Source: Torymus aiolomorphi (lineage: Eukaryota > Arthropoda > Insecta > Hymenoptera > Torymidae). From it: a stretch of DNA of 64,000 bases. The position numbers and the translations under genes were made by a program. The notes below the pieces were generated by a model. It had not been told where the DNA came from and did not search any database. It worked only from the letters and a program-made list of their open reading frames with translations. The DNA lies in NCBI GenBank assembly GCA_036365515.1, contig CM070877.1:186001-250000 (forward strand), written 5' to 3'. How positions within the stretch are numbered: position 1 is the first letter of the stretch; each line of letters begins with the position of its first letter. This document shows, piece by piece, positions 48,577-59,066 of the stretch.

Positions 48577-50463
48577 GGGAGCGTCCAGCAGAAACGGGCC
48601 ACCGAGCGCACGCGGTGCCTTTTTTCGCGTAAAAGGCGCTCTGTTTAACTCGCTCATAATCGTATGCTGCGTCTTTGAAAAAAAAACCAAGGACCTATAT
48701 CGATAGATTTTTTTCTGCTCTTTCCAACTGCGCCATTGTTTTTATTGCGAAACGCGTTCTTCCGGACGAAAACTCGAGTTGAATATTGAAAGCCATTTTT
48801 CTCAAAGTACACCATTGGAAAGTACAACTCTTAAGCTTCAAAACCCTATCTTGGAGAAGTTGGAGAAATAAAGGGTTTAAAAGTAACAACATGAAAAAGA
48901 CAGCGCCGAGGGTCCGCGCGAGCCCCTCGCGCCCGTGCGTACGGCACGTTTAAGTGCACGCTCTATTCAATTCGCTAATAATCGTGTACCAAGTCTCTGA
49001 AAAAAGAACTAAGGACATATATCGATAGATTTTTTCCTGCTCTTTCCAATGGTGCTATTATTTTTATTCCGAAATGCTTCCTTCTAGTTGAAAATTCCAT
49101 TTGAATGTTTAAACTCTATTTTTTCAATAAAATATCAGTCTTTTCTTCAAAATAAATTATATTCTTCAAAAGTACAAGTCTTAAACTATAAAATATTATA
49201 TTTTTTAGTTGAAACATGAAAAGTTTAAAAATAGTAAGATCAAAAAGACAGCGACTGCCCGAACTTTTTACGCTATGCTCAAGGGCGGATTAATACACGC
49301 GATGTGCTATTTCGCCCTTTCTTTTTTGTAAATATAAAATGTTTTGTAACTTACAATGCCAATGCGTGGACATAATTTTGTGGATCTAATTGTAACAGTT
49401 AGTATAATATTACAATGAACTTTGTTCATTTATATAACAAAATTTGAAAAACATAATATATTAAACATAAAAATATCCATGAACGTACTGAAAGCAGTGA
49501 AACAGAAATTTAAAATAACCTTATAGATTGTTTAATCTGGCATAACGATATTACCTTTTCCTTTAAATTCTAATTTTTTTACATTTTTTTGATTTTATAA
49601 GAATTGTCCTTTTTGCGACATCCGCTTCTTTCTTTGTTTGAGTTTTAAGTACTTTTTCTTTTTTGATCGGTGGATATAATTGAGAATCTTCTGACGCTGA
49701 AAATCTTTTAAGTTCTAACTTTTTGGCATCATTTAATAATTTAATACAATGAAACAATTGAGTTCCAGGTATTGTCTTAGCTGAGGCTAGCCTGTTTTGT
49801 AGCTTTTCTGTAGCCTTTAAGTAATCGTCTTTTGATGAAAAAAAGCACTCAATATTTTTGAAATACTCAGTTGCCCATTTGTATAAATCTTGGAGCGTCA
49901 ATATATAATTGTCGGATAATCCCGAACAGAAGCATTTCGGAATAAAAATAATAGCACCATTGGAAAGAGCAGGAAAAAATCTATCGATATAATATGTCCT
50001 TAGTTCTTTTTTCAGAGACTTGGTACACGATTATTAGCGAATTGAATAGAGCGTGCACTTAAACGTGCCGTACGCACGGGTGCGAGGGGCTCGCGCGGAC
50101 CCTCGGCGCTGTCTTTTTCATGTTGTTACTTTTAAACCCTTTATTTCTCCAACTTCTCCAAGATAGGGTTTTGAAGCTTAAGAGTTGTACTTTCCAATGA
50201 TGTCGTTTATTTTGAAAAAAAAACATGATATACTTTGAGAAAAATGGCTTTCAATATTCAACTCGAGTTTTCGTCTGGAAGAAAGCGTTTCGCAATAAAA
50301 ACAATGGCACCATTGGAAAGAGCAGGAAAAAATCTATCGATATAGATCCTTGGTTTTTTTTTCAAAGACGCAGCATACGATTATGAACGAGTTAAACAGA
50401 GCGCCTTTTACGCGAAAAAAGGCACCGCGCGCGCTCGGTGGCCCGTTTCTGCTGGACGCTCCC
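48577..50463. mobile_element. 1.9-kb DNA transposon with long (about 0.5 kb) terminal inverted repeats
   Basis: Left arm 48577-49085 and right arm about 49925-50463 are reverse complements with over 90 percent identity by eye. Ends are GGGAGCGTCCAGCAGAAACG and its complement, flanked by ATATAT on both sides. The arms contain their own direct repeat (ATCGATAGATTTTTTCCTGC-like segments about 350 bp apart). The unique centre (about 49085-49925) holds a 112-codon minus-strand ORF. The insertion is immediately upstream of peptide-gene copy 3. The superfamily is not assigned. Confidence 0.75.
49563..49901 (-). CDS. Hypothetical protein inside the long-TIR transposon (112 aa)
   Basis: A single open frame from ATG at 49901 in the unique centre of the 1.9-kb element. 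It is lysine-rich and probably helical, with DLYKWATEYFKNIECFFSS near the N-terminus and a strongly basic C-terminus (KSKKCKKIRI). It shows no zinc-finger pattern and no DDE motif that I can see. It is too short for a transposase, so it may be a remnant, an accessory protein or chance. It lies about 25 bp inside the right arm. Confidence 0.4.
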   Translation of the reverse strand: MTLQDLYKWATEYFKNIECFFSSKDDYLKATEKLQNRLASAKTIPGTQLFHCIKLLNDAKKLELKRFSASEDSQLYPPIKKEKVLKTQTKKEADVAKRTILIKSKKCKKIRI

Positions 50464-50489
50464 ATATATACAACGACGAAATGTTTGAG

Positions 50490-50548
50490 TGACGTCATTG
50501 ATAAGCAAAAATTACTGCTTGTATACACAGTGACTGCCCCTATAAATA
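50490..50548 (+). promoter_or_regulatory. Conserved promoter of peptide-gene copy 3 (CRE and TATA box)
   Basis: TGACGTCA (50490-50497) and TATAAATA (50541-50548) lie 137 and 86 bp before the ATG at 50627. The block from ACAACGACGAAATG to the start codon is nearly identical to the promoter at 35.5-35.64 kb on the other strand. The long-TIR transposon ends 27 bp upstream of the octamer. Confidence 0.6.
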
Positions 50549-50626
50549 GCAACGAAAAAAATTAATTTTCATGTTTATTTCTTAAAACTTTCGTTAACAG
50601 TTATATAACCATACGTTAGAAGAAAA

Positions 50627-50749
50627 ATGAAGCTATTGTTTCTCGTACTGTGTCTCTTTGTAGTTATATTTTTGGGTTCGTATATCTTTTTGTATTTAAG
50701 GCGGTCTTATACCTATAGGTCTTTCTGGCCAAAATTACCCAAAAAATGA
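50627..50749 (+). pseudogene. Peptide-gene copy 3: first exon, truncated
   Basis: The first 24 codons match exon 1 of the intact gene almost exactly (MKLLFLVLCLFVVIFLGSYI). Homology stops abruptly at TATTTAA (about 50700), before the exon end, and unrelated sequence gives a short tail with stop TGA at 50747-50749. No cysteine-rich second exon was found. The promoter is intact, so a 40-residue hydrophobic peptide could still be made. I regard it as a truncated copy. Confidence 0.6.
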
Positions 50750-51829
50750 TAAAAATTATTATTATAATAAAATAATCAAAATATATTGTAAATATTACTT
50801 ATTTTGAATAAAATAAGCCAAAGCATAGGTCCTTAAACTCATTTCATCCTCAGTTATAGCATTTTCAAGAAAAAAAGTTTGTAGTAACTTTTCTCTGAAA
50901 CCGCATGAGGGATTTTCATGGGACAAAGTGCAAATTGTTCTTAATTTATGTAGTTATGGGCGTACGAGTTGCAATTTTAAGGTTTTTATGTATAAGTATT
51001 ATTTTCATGGGAGAAACTGATTTTTTTGCAATAATTCTTTGCATTTATTTGAATTTTTAGGGTTTTTGCCATGAAAAAAACCGCTGCCAATTCATTGGCA
51101 AGATGCTTCCTCAAACTAATTTATCGATTCCATTTTTTAAATTTAAAAAACAAAACTGCTGCCAATTCATTGGCCCGTAGCATCCTCAACCGTGATTTGT
51201 TGATTCCTTTAATTAATTTTTAATAACAAAATTTATAATTTTTTAAAAAATTTATTGCATAATTATAATTAAATTCATTTATGAATATTAAAAATTGTTA
51301 ATTTTTAAATTTATTTATTTATTTATTATTTATTTGTATCAAATTTATACAAATTTTGAGCTGATAAATAAAGTTATCATTTGAAATAGAAGTAAAATAT
51401 CTATATTTTATAATAAAACAAATAGCTATCACAGTTGTTTTGTTATTAACAAAAACGTGTTTTTTTTTTATATTTCATAATTCATATTTTTTAAGAAAAA
51501 AAAAATTTATAGCTATCATTGTTCTTTTGTTATTAACAAAAACGTGTTTTTTAAAAAAGTTCATAACTCACAAATAAATTATAATAATGCAGAATATAAT
51601 GCATTCATAATGCATAATTCATAATTATAATAGATTATAATAGATATAATATTTAAACATTTTAATTCATTTTGTTGGTTGGTTTTTTAAAAATTAAAAA
51701 AAATCATCGAATGCCTACTCAATGACGTTTTCTCATTCCATATCACCTAGCGGTAGATATCGTATCGGTAGGTAGCGGTAGCGGAGTTATGAGTTTTAAA
51801 AAAAAAAACACGTTTTTGTTTTTGATGAT

Positions 51830-52846
<1,017 letters not shown>

Positions 52847-53389
52847 GCAATTGTTAATTTTTAAATTTATTTATTTATTATTTATTTATATCAAATTTAT
52901 ATAAATTTTGAGCTGATAAATAAAGTTATCATTTGAAATAGAAGTAAAATATCTATATTTTATAATAAAACAAATAGCTATCACGGTTGTTTTGTTATTA
53001 ACAAAACCGTGTTTTTTTTATATTTCATAATTCATATTTTTTAAGAAAAAAAAAATTTATAGCTATCATTGTTCCTTTTTTATTAACAAAAAAGTGTTTT
53101 TTTAAAAAAGTTCATAACTCACAAATAAATTATAATAATGCAGAATATAATGCATTCATAATGCATAATTCATAATTATAATAGATTATAATAGATATAA
53201 TTTTTAAACATTTTAATTCATTTTGTTGGTTGGTTTTTTAAAAATTAAAAAAAAATCATCGAAAGCCTACTCACTGACGTTTCCTCATTCCACACCACCT
53301 AGCGGTAGATATCACTGCGCGTTTTTTAAAAATAAAATATAAATCTTATTTAATTTAGAGATTAAATTAATGATAACATCATTGGAGTT

Positions 53390-53800
53390 ATGAGTTTTTA
53401 AAAAAAAAACACGTTTTTGTTTTTGATGATAGCAAAAGAACCGTGATAGCTAGAAACTTTTTTTTTTAGAAAATATAGATATTTTAATTCTCTTTCGAAC
53501 ACTACCCATCAGATTCGAATAAATCGATCCTATCATTAAAAAAAATCAAAAAACAGTTATGAGAAAATCGAAAATTTGAAAAAAAAAACAAAAACGCATC
53601 GCCCCAATCAAAAAACGGATTTTTGACCCGCCATCATGCAAAAAAAAAACAAAAAAAATGAGACCTGTCCGGTCAAAATCGACCGAGTAGAAGCTGAGAT
53701 CCAGGCGTACACACACACACACACACACACACCCACATCCATACAGGCATTTTTCAAAAACCATGTATTTTGATTCCTAATACCTCGGAACACAATTATA
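53390..53800 (-). mobile_element. CA/GT-carrying dispersed repeat, copy 4
   Basis: A shorter copy with a CA tract of about 26 bp (53707-53732). It lacks the terminal GCTTCC hairpin, which is replaced by the AATTCATTGGCCCGT repeat. Confidence 0.55.
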
Positions 53801-53963
53801 ACATGTATATAATTATTACAACAACTCAAAAAACCGCTGCCAATTCATTGGCCCGTTGCTTTCTCAAACTTAATTTTGTGATTCCTTTAATTAATTTTTA
53901 ATAACGAAATTTATAATTTTTGCAACAAATTATGCCATAATTATAATTAAATTTATTTTGAAG

Positions 53964-54989
53964 CTCTGGTAGAAAATAAACCAACTCGGATGGCTTATCT
54001 ACTAACTGTTGGCCAATAATTTAGGCCAACGAATAAGAAAAATATTGACCAACGGTTAACCAACGGTTGGTGGACTATCAATCAATAATAAAACATTGAG
54101 TAACTCATAAAACAATAATAGAAATTAATAAGAAATATAGATATGTAAAAAGATTTTGATACATAAACAATAATAAAAATTATTGTAATACATTAAAAAA
54201 ATATTTGAATGAAGTTGGGAGTAAATTTATTTGAAGGTTAAGTAGACAGCGTAGCACGTGGGCTATGCTCCGAAATTACTGTCCGCATCCCGCTTTCCGC
54301 AAACAAGCACACATCCACACAAATACACACATATTACATACACACGAGTGCGATCGCAGGTTCATGTGTTATGTATAGGTAAAAGTATTTAACTGCGCAG
54401 ACTCATACGAGTCACGTGACGGGATTGCCGGGATCGCGTGGTTTTGCTTCACTGTAAAGGTCAGATGGTAACGGAGCACCGTGTAGAAAACGGAGTAATA
54501 CGAGTACGAAAAATTTATGTAGGATACTTTCAAATTTTAAATGTAGAATACCTTTTATGTAGGATTCTTTCAAATTTTAAACATAGGATACTTTTAAATT
54601 TAAAAAAATGTAAGTATCCACCTGTACATGTCCTGACTTACGTCAAAAAGTCACGCACACTACACATTAACACGCCCTAACCTCAATTTAAACAAACAAA
54701 ACTATACCCGTTACCGATTTAACCATATTTATCTGAAGAAAAATACTATTAATATGTGGGTTTTGATTATTCTATGAATAATACAAATTTTGAGAGTTTT
54801 ATTTAAATAATAAGTGTGTAAATGATTTTTATTTAAGATTTTTAATATTAAGCATTCATTGACCAAGCGCAAGAGTGATTCCGTGACGAAATAAGCGGTA
54901 TTTATCGGTAACTGTTGGTTAAACGGTTGGGCAAATCCTTGCGATTTGGCGAACGGATGGCGTACGGTTGGTTACAATTTCTACCAGGG
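53964..54989. mobile_element. 1.0-kb element with CYCTGGTAGAAA termini
   Basis: Ends CTCTGGTAGAAAATAAACCA and AATTTCTACCAGGG, with subterminal CCAACGGTTGG-type motifs at both ends. Related copies of the host repeat at 46.08 and 51.29 kb lack it and give the empty site (TTATGAAG|ATTAAAAAG). Comparison indicates a 2-bp AG duplication. The internal frames are not convincing. The 63-bp element at 60413 has the same termini. Confidence 0.7.
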
Positions 54990-55084
54990 AGATTAAAAGG
55001 TATTAATTTTCAAATTTATTCATTCTTTTACTTATTTATATCAACCGCCATGAAATTTCCAGGTTTAACATAATATATACATAT

Positions 55085-55260
55085 ATACATATATATAACA
55101 TCACTAGTATTCTCGAAGCGCGCGGTGAGCGCTGTGATTTTATCGAAACTACACCACTTTTGTTTTTGTAACCTAGCAACCCGTTACACCCACCAACCAA
55201 ACCACTAATAAATTGATATCATAACTAATCCATCATTTTTGAAGATAGGAGATAGGATTA
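55085..55260. repeat. Dispersed repeat, second copy of the 24.45-kb segment
   Basis: Shares TTTGTTTTTGTAACCTAGCA, the ACCCACCAACCAAA segment and AATCCATCATTTTT in order with 24448-24600. It begins in a GC-rich palindromic stretch (CGAAGCGCGCGGTGAGCGCT). Confidence 0.55.
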
Positions 55261-56036
55261 AGGAGTTATAAGCTTTTTTGAAAAAAACACGTTTTTGTTT
55301 TTGTTCATAACAAAAGAACTGTGATAGCTAGACATAAAATTTTTTTTCCAAATATAGGTATTTTAATTCTCTTTCGAATGCTACCCATCCGATCCAGATA
55401 CATAGAACCGTTCTCGAGAAATTACGATTTAAAAAAAAGGTTAAAAAAACTTTAACCTCAAATATCTCTGAAATTTTTAGATGAATCATTTTGCCCAAAG
55501 AACTCGACCGAGAACTATACAAAATCTACCTCTACAAGGAATTTTAAAGCGATTAAGTCAATTTTACTTCCGTAATCGTTGGACATAGAAAACTCGTTTT
55601 TTTCATTTTTCAATTTTTTTCTCAAAAACTAACCAAAAGAATGGATTCAAATTTTTAGAGCTTATAGCTATTTATATTCTGCATTATCGTGATTTTTCTC
55701 AAAAAAATTGACCGTTTAGTTTCGGAGTTATAAGCTTTTTAAAAAAAAACACGTTTTTGTCAATAACAAGAGAACCGGGATAGCTAGAGAAATTTTTTTT
55801 TTTAATTATAGGTTTTTTTACGCTGTTTCGAATGCTACCCATTAGATTTAAATATCTCGATTCTATCATTGAAAAAAAGCCAAAAACAATTTTGAGAAAA
55901 TCGAAAATTCGAAATAAAACAAAAACGAATCGGCCTAATCAAAAAACGGATTTTTGACCCGCCATCACACAGAAAAAACAAAAAGAATGAGACCTGTCCG
56001 GTTAAAATCGATCGAGTAGAAGCTGAGATCCAGGCG

Positions 56037-56073
<37 letters not shown>

Positions 56074-56187
56074 CCATACAAACATTTTTCAAAAATCATG
56101 TATTTTGGTTCCTAACACCTCGAATATCAATTATAACATTTTTTTACAACAACTCAAAAAATTACTATCACAAAGCTTCCTCTAGGA
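55260..56187 (-). mobile_element. CA/GT-carrying dispersed repeat, copy 5
   Basis: Same segment order as the other copies, with a CA tract at 56040-56072. It ends with the hairpin GCTTCCTCTAGGAGGAAGC, followed by a second degenerate hairpin of the same type (56210-56231). Confidence 0.6.
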
Positions 56188-56457
56188 GGAAGCAAAATTG
56201 CTATCACAAAGCTTGCTCTAAGAGGAAGCAAAAGTAAATTTTTCACAACAAAACTTTATTAATAAATAAAACTGTTTTCTTTGTGGTTCTTTGTTGTTTG
56301 TTAAACAATTTGACTGAATATAAAAAATATCTTTTTTGTTATTTCATTTATGTATCCTATACAAACAATTAATTATTGTTATAAAAAATTTTAAAGAAAT
56401 ACATTAGTTTAAGAAAGAAAAGTATGTATTGGCAATAATCTAATAAATATTTGTTTA

Positions 56458-57371
56458 TTATACCACATACGGCATTAACCATTCAATTTTAATTAGATTA
56501 ATTTTAAACTCTTCTGCTTGCGTTTGCACAATAGCATTTACATCATTCTTTGATCTTCAGAGAACAAGCTCATGCTTGCAATTGACTATGATTTTGCGAT
56601 AGTCTTCCGCAAAGCCGAGAATCATACTTAGCGGTATGGATACATCAAAGTAGCCCGCATTATCAATTATTTTCTGAGTTTCTGCAATATCGATCCAACC
56701 TGCATTTTTTCAAGTTTTGCATAGGATTAAATGATACGAAACCCTTCATTAGACTTGTCAAACCAACATTTTTACATTTATCAATCTCTACAGCATTTAT
56801 TTCATATCGAATTTCTTCGAAGAGATGACAGAGGGCGTTGTTTACAAGCTTAGTATTGACTGCAGGTGTACCATCTGCCTTAGTTAATCGACCATGAATA
56901 TGTAATGAACTGCGTGAAGGTAGTAGACAGAGATTTTGATGTTGTATGGCGATTCGAATTTCATCGCTATTATTGAAAGCGGATGAAGTGTAAGGCTGAT
57001 GTGCATGCACTTCACACTGAAAAACCTTTGAGAGAGCGGGTCTACCACTTGAGAAAGTCGCTGCCCCAAAGACAAAGGTAGAGTTGCGCGACGTTATTTT
57101 GGGGTAAAATTTCTCCCAAAACGGGCGACTGAGTGTACCGTTGCCAAGGGAAACGGCTGGTAGATGGCGCGCGAAACTCTCATAAACCGCGCATAAACAT
57201 CCGTTAGGGGTAATTATTCTCCCAAAATTGGGCGAGACGTTATGCGAAGCGCGGGTAGAGCTACACTGCCAGTATTGGTACGTTCCTTCTCCCTGATGTT
57301 TTTCAGTGCATAATGAGTGATAGATTCATCGAATTCCATGGGTGACTGTACGTTCAATATGTCTTCCATCT
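56458..57371 (-). pseudogene. Double-jelly-roll major-capsid-like gene, truncated and interrupted
   Basis: It starts with an ATG at 57371 (MEDILNVQSPMEF). It is split by the MITE at 57015-57308, continues with HAHQPYTSSAFNNSDEIRIA and IRYEINAVEIDKCKNVGLTS, shifts frame near 56705, and has a nonsense codon near 56570. It ends at 56458 after WLMPYV, roughly half the usual length, so the C-terminal part is missing. The motifs match the insect double-jelly-roll-like family of Polinton-type elements. Removing the MITE and one CA duplication leaves the original frame, so the insertion was clean. It is non-functional as it stands. Confidence 0.7.
57015..57308. mobile_element. 294-bp MITE inserted in the capsid-like gene
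   Basis: Termini CACTGAAAAAC and GTTTTTCAGTG, flanked by CA (57013-57014 and 57309-57310). It carries two direct repeats of a TTCTCCCAAAA..GGGCGA segment and is GC-richer than its host. The disrupted host frame defines the boundaries to the base. The superfamily is unknown; the duplication appears to be 2 bp. Confidence 0.75.
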
Positions 57372-57551
57372 TTGAAACAGCAGAAAAATAGACAAATTAT
57401 TTTCTTCCGTTTCTTGTGACCTGTAGGCCTAGACTTTTTAGGAAGCGAATATTCTGTGGTATTAGCTCTTTCACTGCTCGTTGATGACTGATCTTCTCGA
57501 GAGATGGTTTGTTCTTAATATAGCTTTTTCGGTTTTATACGATTCCCATAA

Positions 57552-57803
57552 TTATGATGTTGCTTTGATGCGTAGTCTAATTTTTATAATTTCTCCATGA
57601 AAATTCACAAAGTTTCCGTCTTGATCAACAATGAGCAACTGTATATTATCGATAGTATGAACTGCGATTGGTAAATAAATAACTTGTATTGGAATTTCAA
57701 TAATCTTATAGCCTGGAGGAACAGCTGGAAAAAATTCGTGTATTGTATGTATTTTTCGTTCATTTATATAGGCTCCAACTGTAATCTTGCACTCAACTCG
57801 CAA
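57552..57803 (-). CDS. Probable second virion protein of the Polinton-like element (83 aa, partial)
   Basis: An open frame of 83 codons containing YKIIEIPIQVIYLPI, IDNIQLLIVDQDG and a final IIKIRLRIK. From memory this resembles the C-terminal part of a minor-capsid or penton-type protein encoded next to the capsid gene in insect Polinton-like elements. The N-terminal part is absent: the frame begins at an ATG about 16 bases inside the neighbouring plus-strand frame. I infer a 5'-truncated copy. Confidence 0.5.
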   Translation of the reverse strand: MRVECKITVGAYINERKIHTIHEFFPAVPPGYKIIEIPIQVIYLPIAVHTIDNIQLLIVDQDGNFVNFHGEIIKIRLRIKATS

Positions 57804-58362
57804 AGCGTTAATCTTGAGAATAGCTACAGGTAAATCTGATTCACTCGATAATATCTATGGGGTACGAATAGAAGATAATGTAATGAAAATTGGTGACTCA
57901 CCTATAGATTTTACAAAAACTTATGTGAAAGTTCAAAATGTAAACTATCCAAAAATAGCAGGTTTACTTCAATTGCTCTTTCAAAAGCAGCCTGACTTGA
58001 TGCACATAGTTTCCAATGATATTGAAAATTATTGAAAAATCGTAGAAGTGACGAATACTTTTAGAAAAAATTATAGTGAAACTCAACCTCTGCGTAAGAG
58101 CAATAGTAGCAAATATAAAGACTTCATAGGTCCCTATTTCGATAAATCAATAAACAGAAATGTTAGTGGCTCAGGCCTCTTGCCTAAATACAAGATTGCA
58201 AGAAAAGGTATGCGTATGGACTATGTATACTGGGATGATCCTAACGAATTAGTTGATCGTCTTCGCTTACTCTTGGCTGAACTGAAAGCCAGCAATCAAA
58301 GCCACACAAATGAGATTCATTCAATCATTGAAGAACTCAAAGAAGCAGATTACATACATTAA
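57787..58362 (+). pseudogene. Element protein (DUF8207-like) with one nonsense codon
   Basis: One continuous plus-strand frame broken only by TGA at 58033-58035. The first part has YGVRIEDNVMKIGDSPIDF, the second has LPKYKIARKGMRMDYVYWDD, and the C-terminus has NEIHSIIEELKEADYIH. These motifs match a protein of unknown function that recurs beside double-jelly-roll capsid genes in arthropod elements. I recall it as DUF8207 and this should be treated as tentative. The start is uncertain, since the frame is open from 57787. Confidence 0.6.
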
Positions 58363-58363
58363 G

Positions 58364-58570
58364 ATGTCTTGGAAGAGAGTTCACTTTGATGCTAAACCAG
58401 TTGTTCATGTGACGCATGTGTGGTCCTATGCCAGTCGAGCTGCACGTCACGGAGCATGGGAACAGATAGCACGTGATCGAGAGAGTTTTCGGATGCGAAT
58501 TCAGAGACTATCTGAAATTATTACACCTGTGCTCATACATAAATATAATACACATTTGAGTATAAATTGA
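58364..58570 (+). CDS. Small element protein of unknown function (68 aa)
   Basis: An intact ATG-to-stop frame starting one base after the stop of the preceding gene. It is rich in Arg, His and Trp (MSWKRVHFDAKP, HVWSYASRAARHGAW). The tight spacing, same strand and element context support a real element gene. No catalytic motif is visible. Confidence 0.55.
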   Translation: MSWKRVHFDAKPVVHVTHVWSYASRAARHGAWEQIARDRESFRMRIQRLSEIITPVLIHKYNTHLSIN

Positions 58571-58602
58571 TTTTACTCGATAATATTGCAGTCAGTTGCA
58601 AC

Positions 58603-58944
58603 ATGAGTGCTGATGTATTCGGACGTAATCTCGAGCGTGCTGAAGGTAGTCATGGTCCTCCGGGTGTTGGCTTCAAAGTAACTTCTGACGGACAATACGA
58701 CATTGACGGCAAGATGCTATGTAACGTTGCTGAGCCTAACCAATTAGGTGATGCTGTTAATTTGGATACTGTACAGCGCATAGTTAAAATGGAAATCAGA
58801 AGCTTGTATGAAGTAACTGCTAAATTAAGAGCAGATTTGGACAATTTAGATGTTATTATTGAGTCTCATAGAGATGAAATGGATGCAAATTTTTCAAAAA
58901 TACATTCTGTAATTCAAAGCTTAGAAGATGCAGCAAGTAGATGA
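58603..58944 (+). CDS. Element structural-type protein with coiled-coil C-terminus (113 aa)
   Basis: Starts at ATG 58603. The N-terminus has GSHGPPGVGFKVTSDGQYDI and LCNVAEPNQLGDAVN, a pattern seen in virion or fibre-like proteins. Residues 65-110 form a predicted coiled coil (heptad-like Leu/Ile/Val). The frame is intact. The gene lies 16 bp before the TA target site of the inserted 3.8-kb transposon. The function is inferred only from context. Confidence 0.55.
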   Translation: MSADVFGRNLERAEGSHGPPGVGFKVTSDGQYDIDGKMLCNVAEPNQLGDAVNLDTVQRIVKMEIRSLYEVTAKLRADLDNLDVIIESHRDEMDANFSKIHSVIQSLEDAASR

Positions 58945-59066
58945 AGAGGTAAAAATCTTATTCGTCATGTTCAGCGATGGGTGGCGCCGCTCGGTGGGTT
59001 GTTTATCAACTAGTTTGTTTGACGAACAACGTCATTCAAACTTGAAATTCAAATGAGCTTACGACC

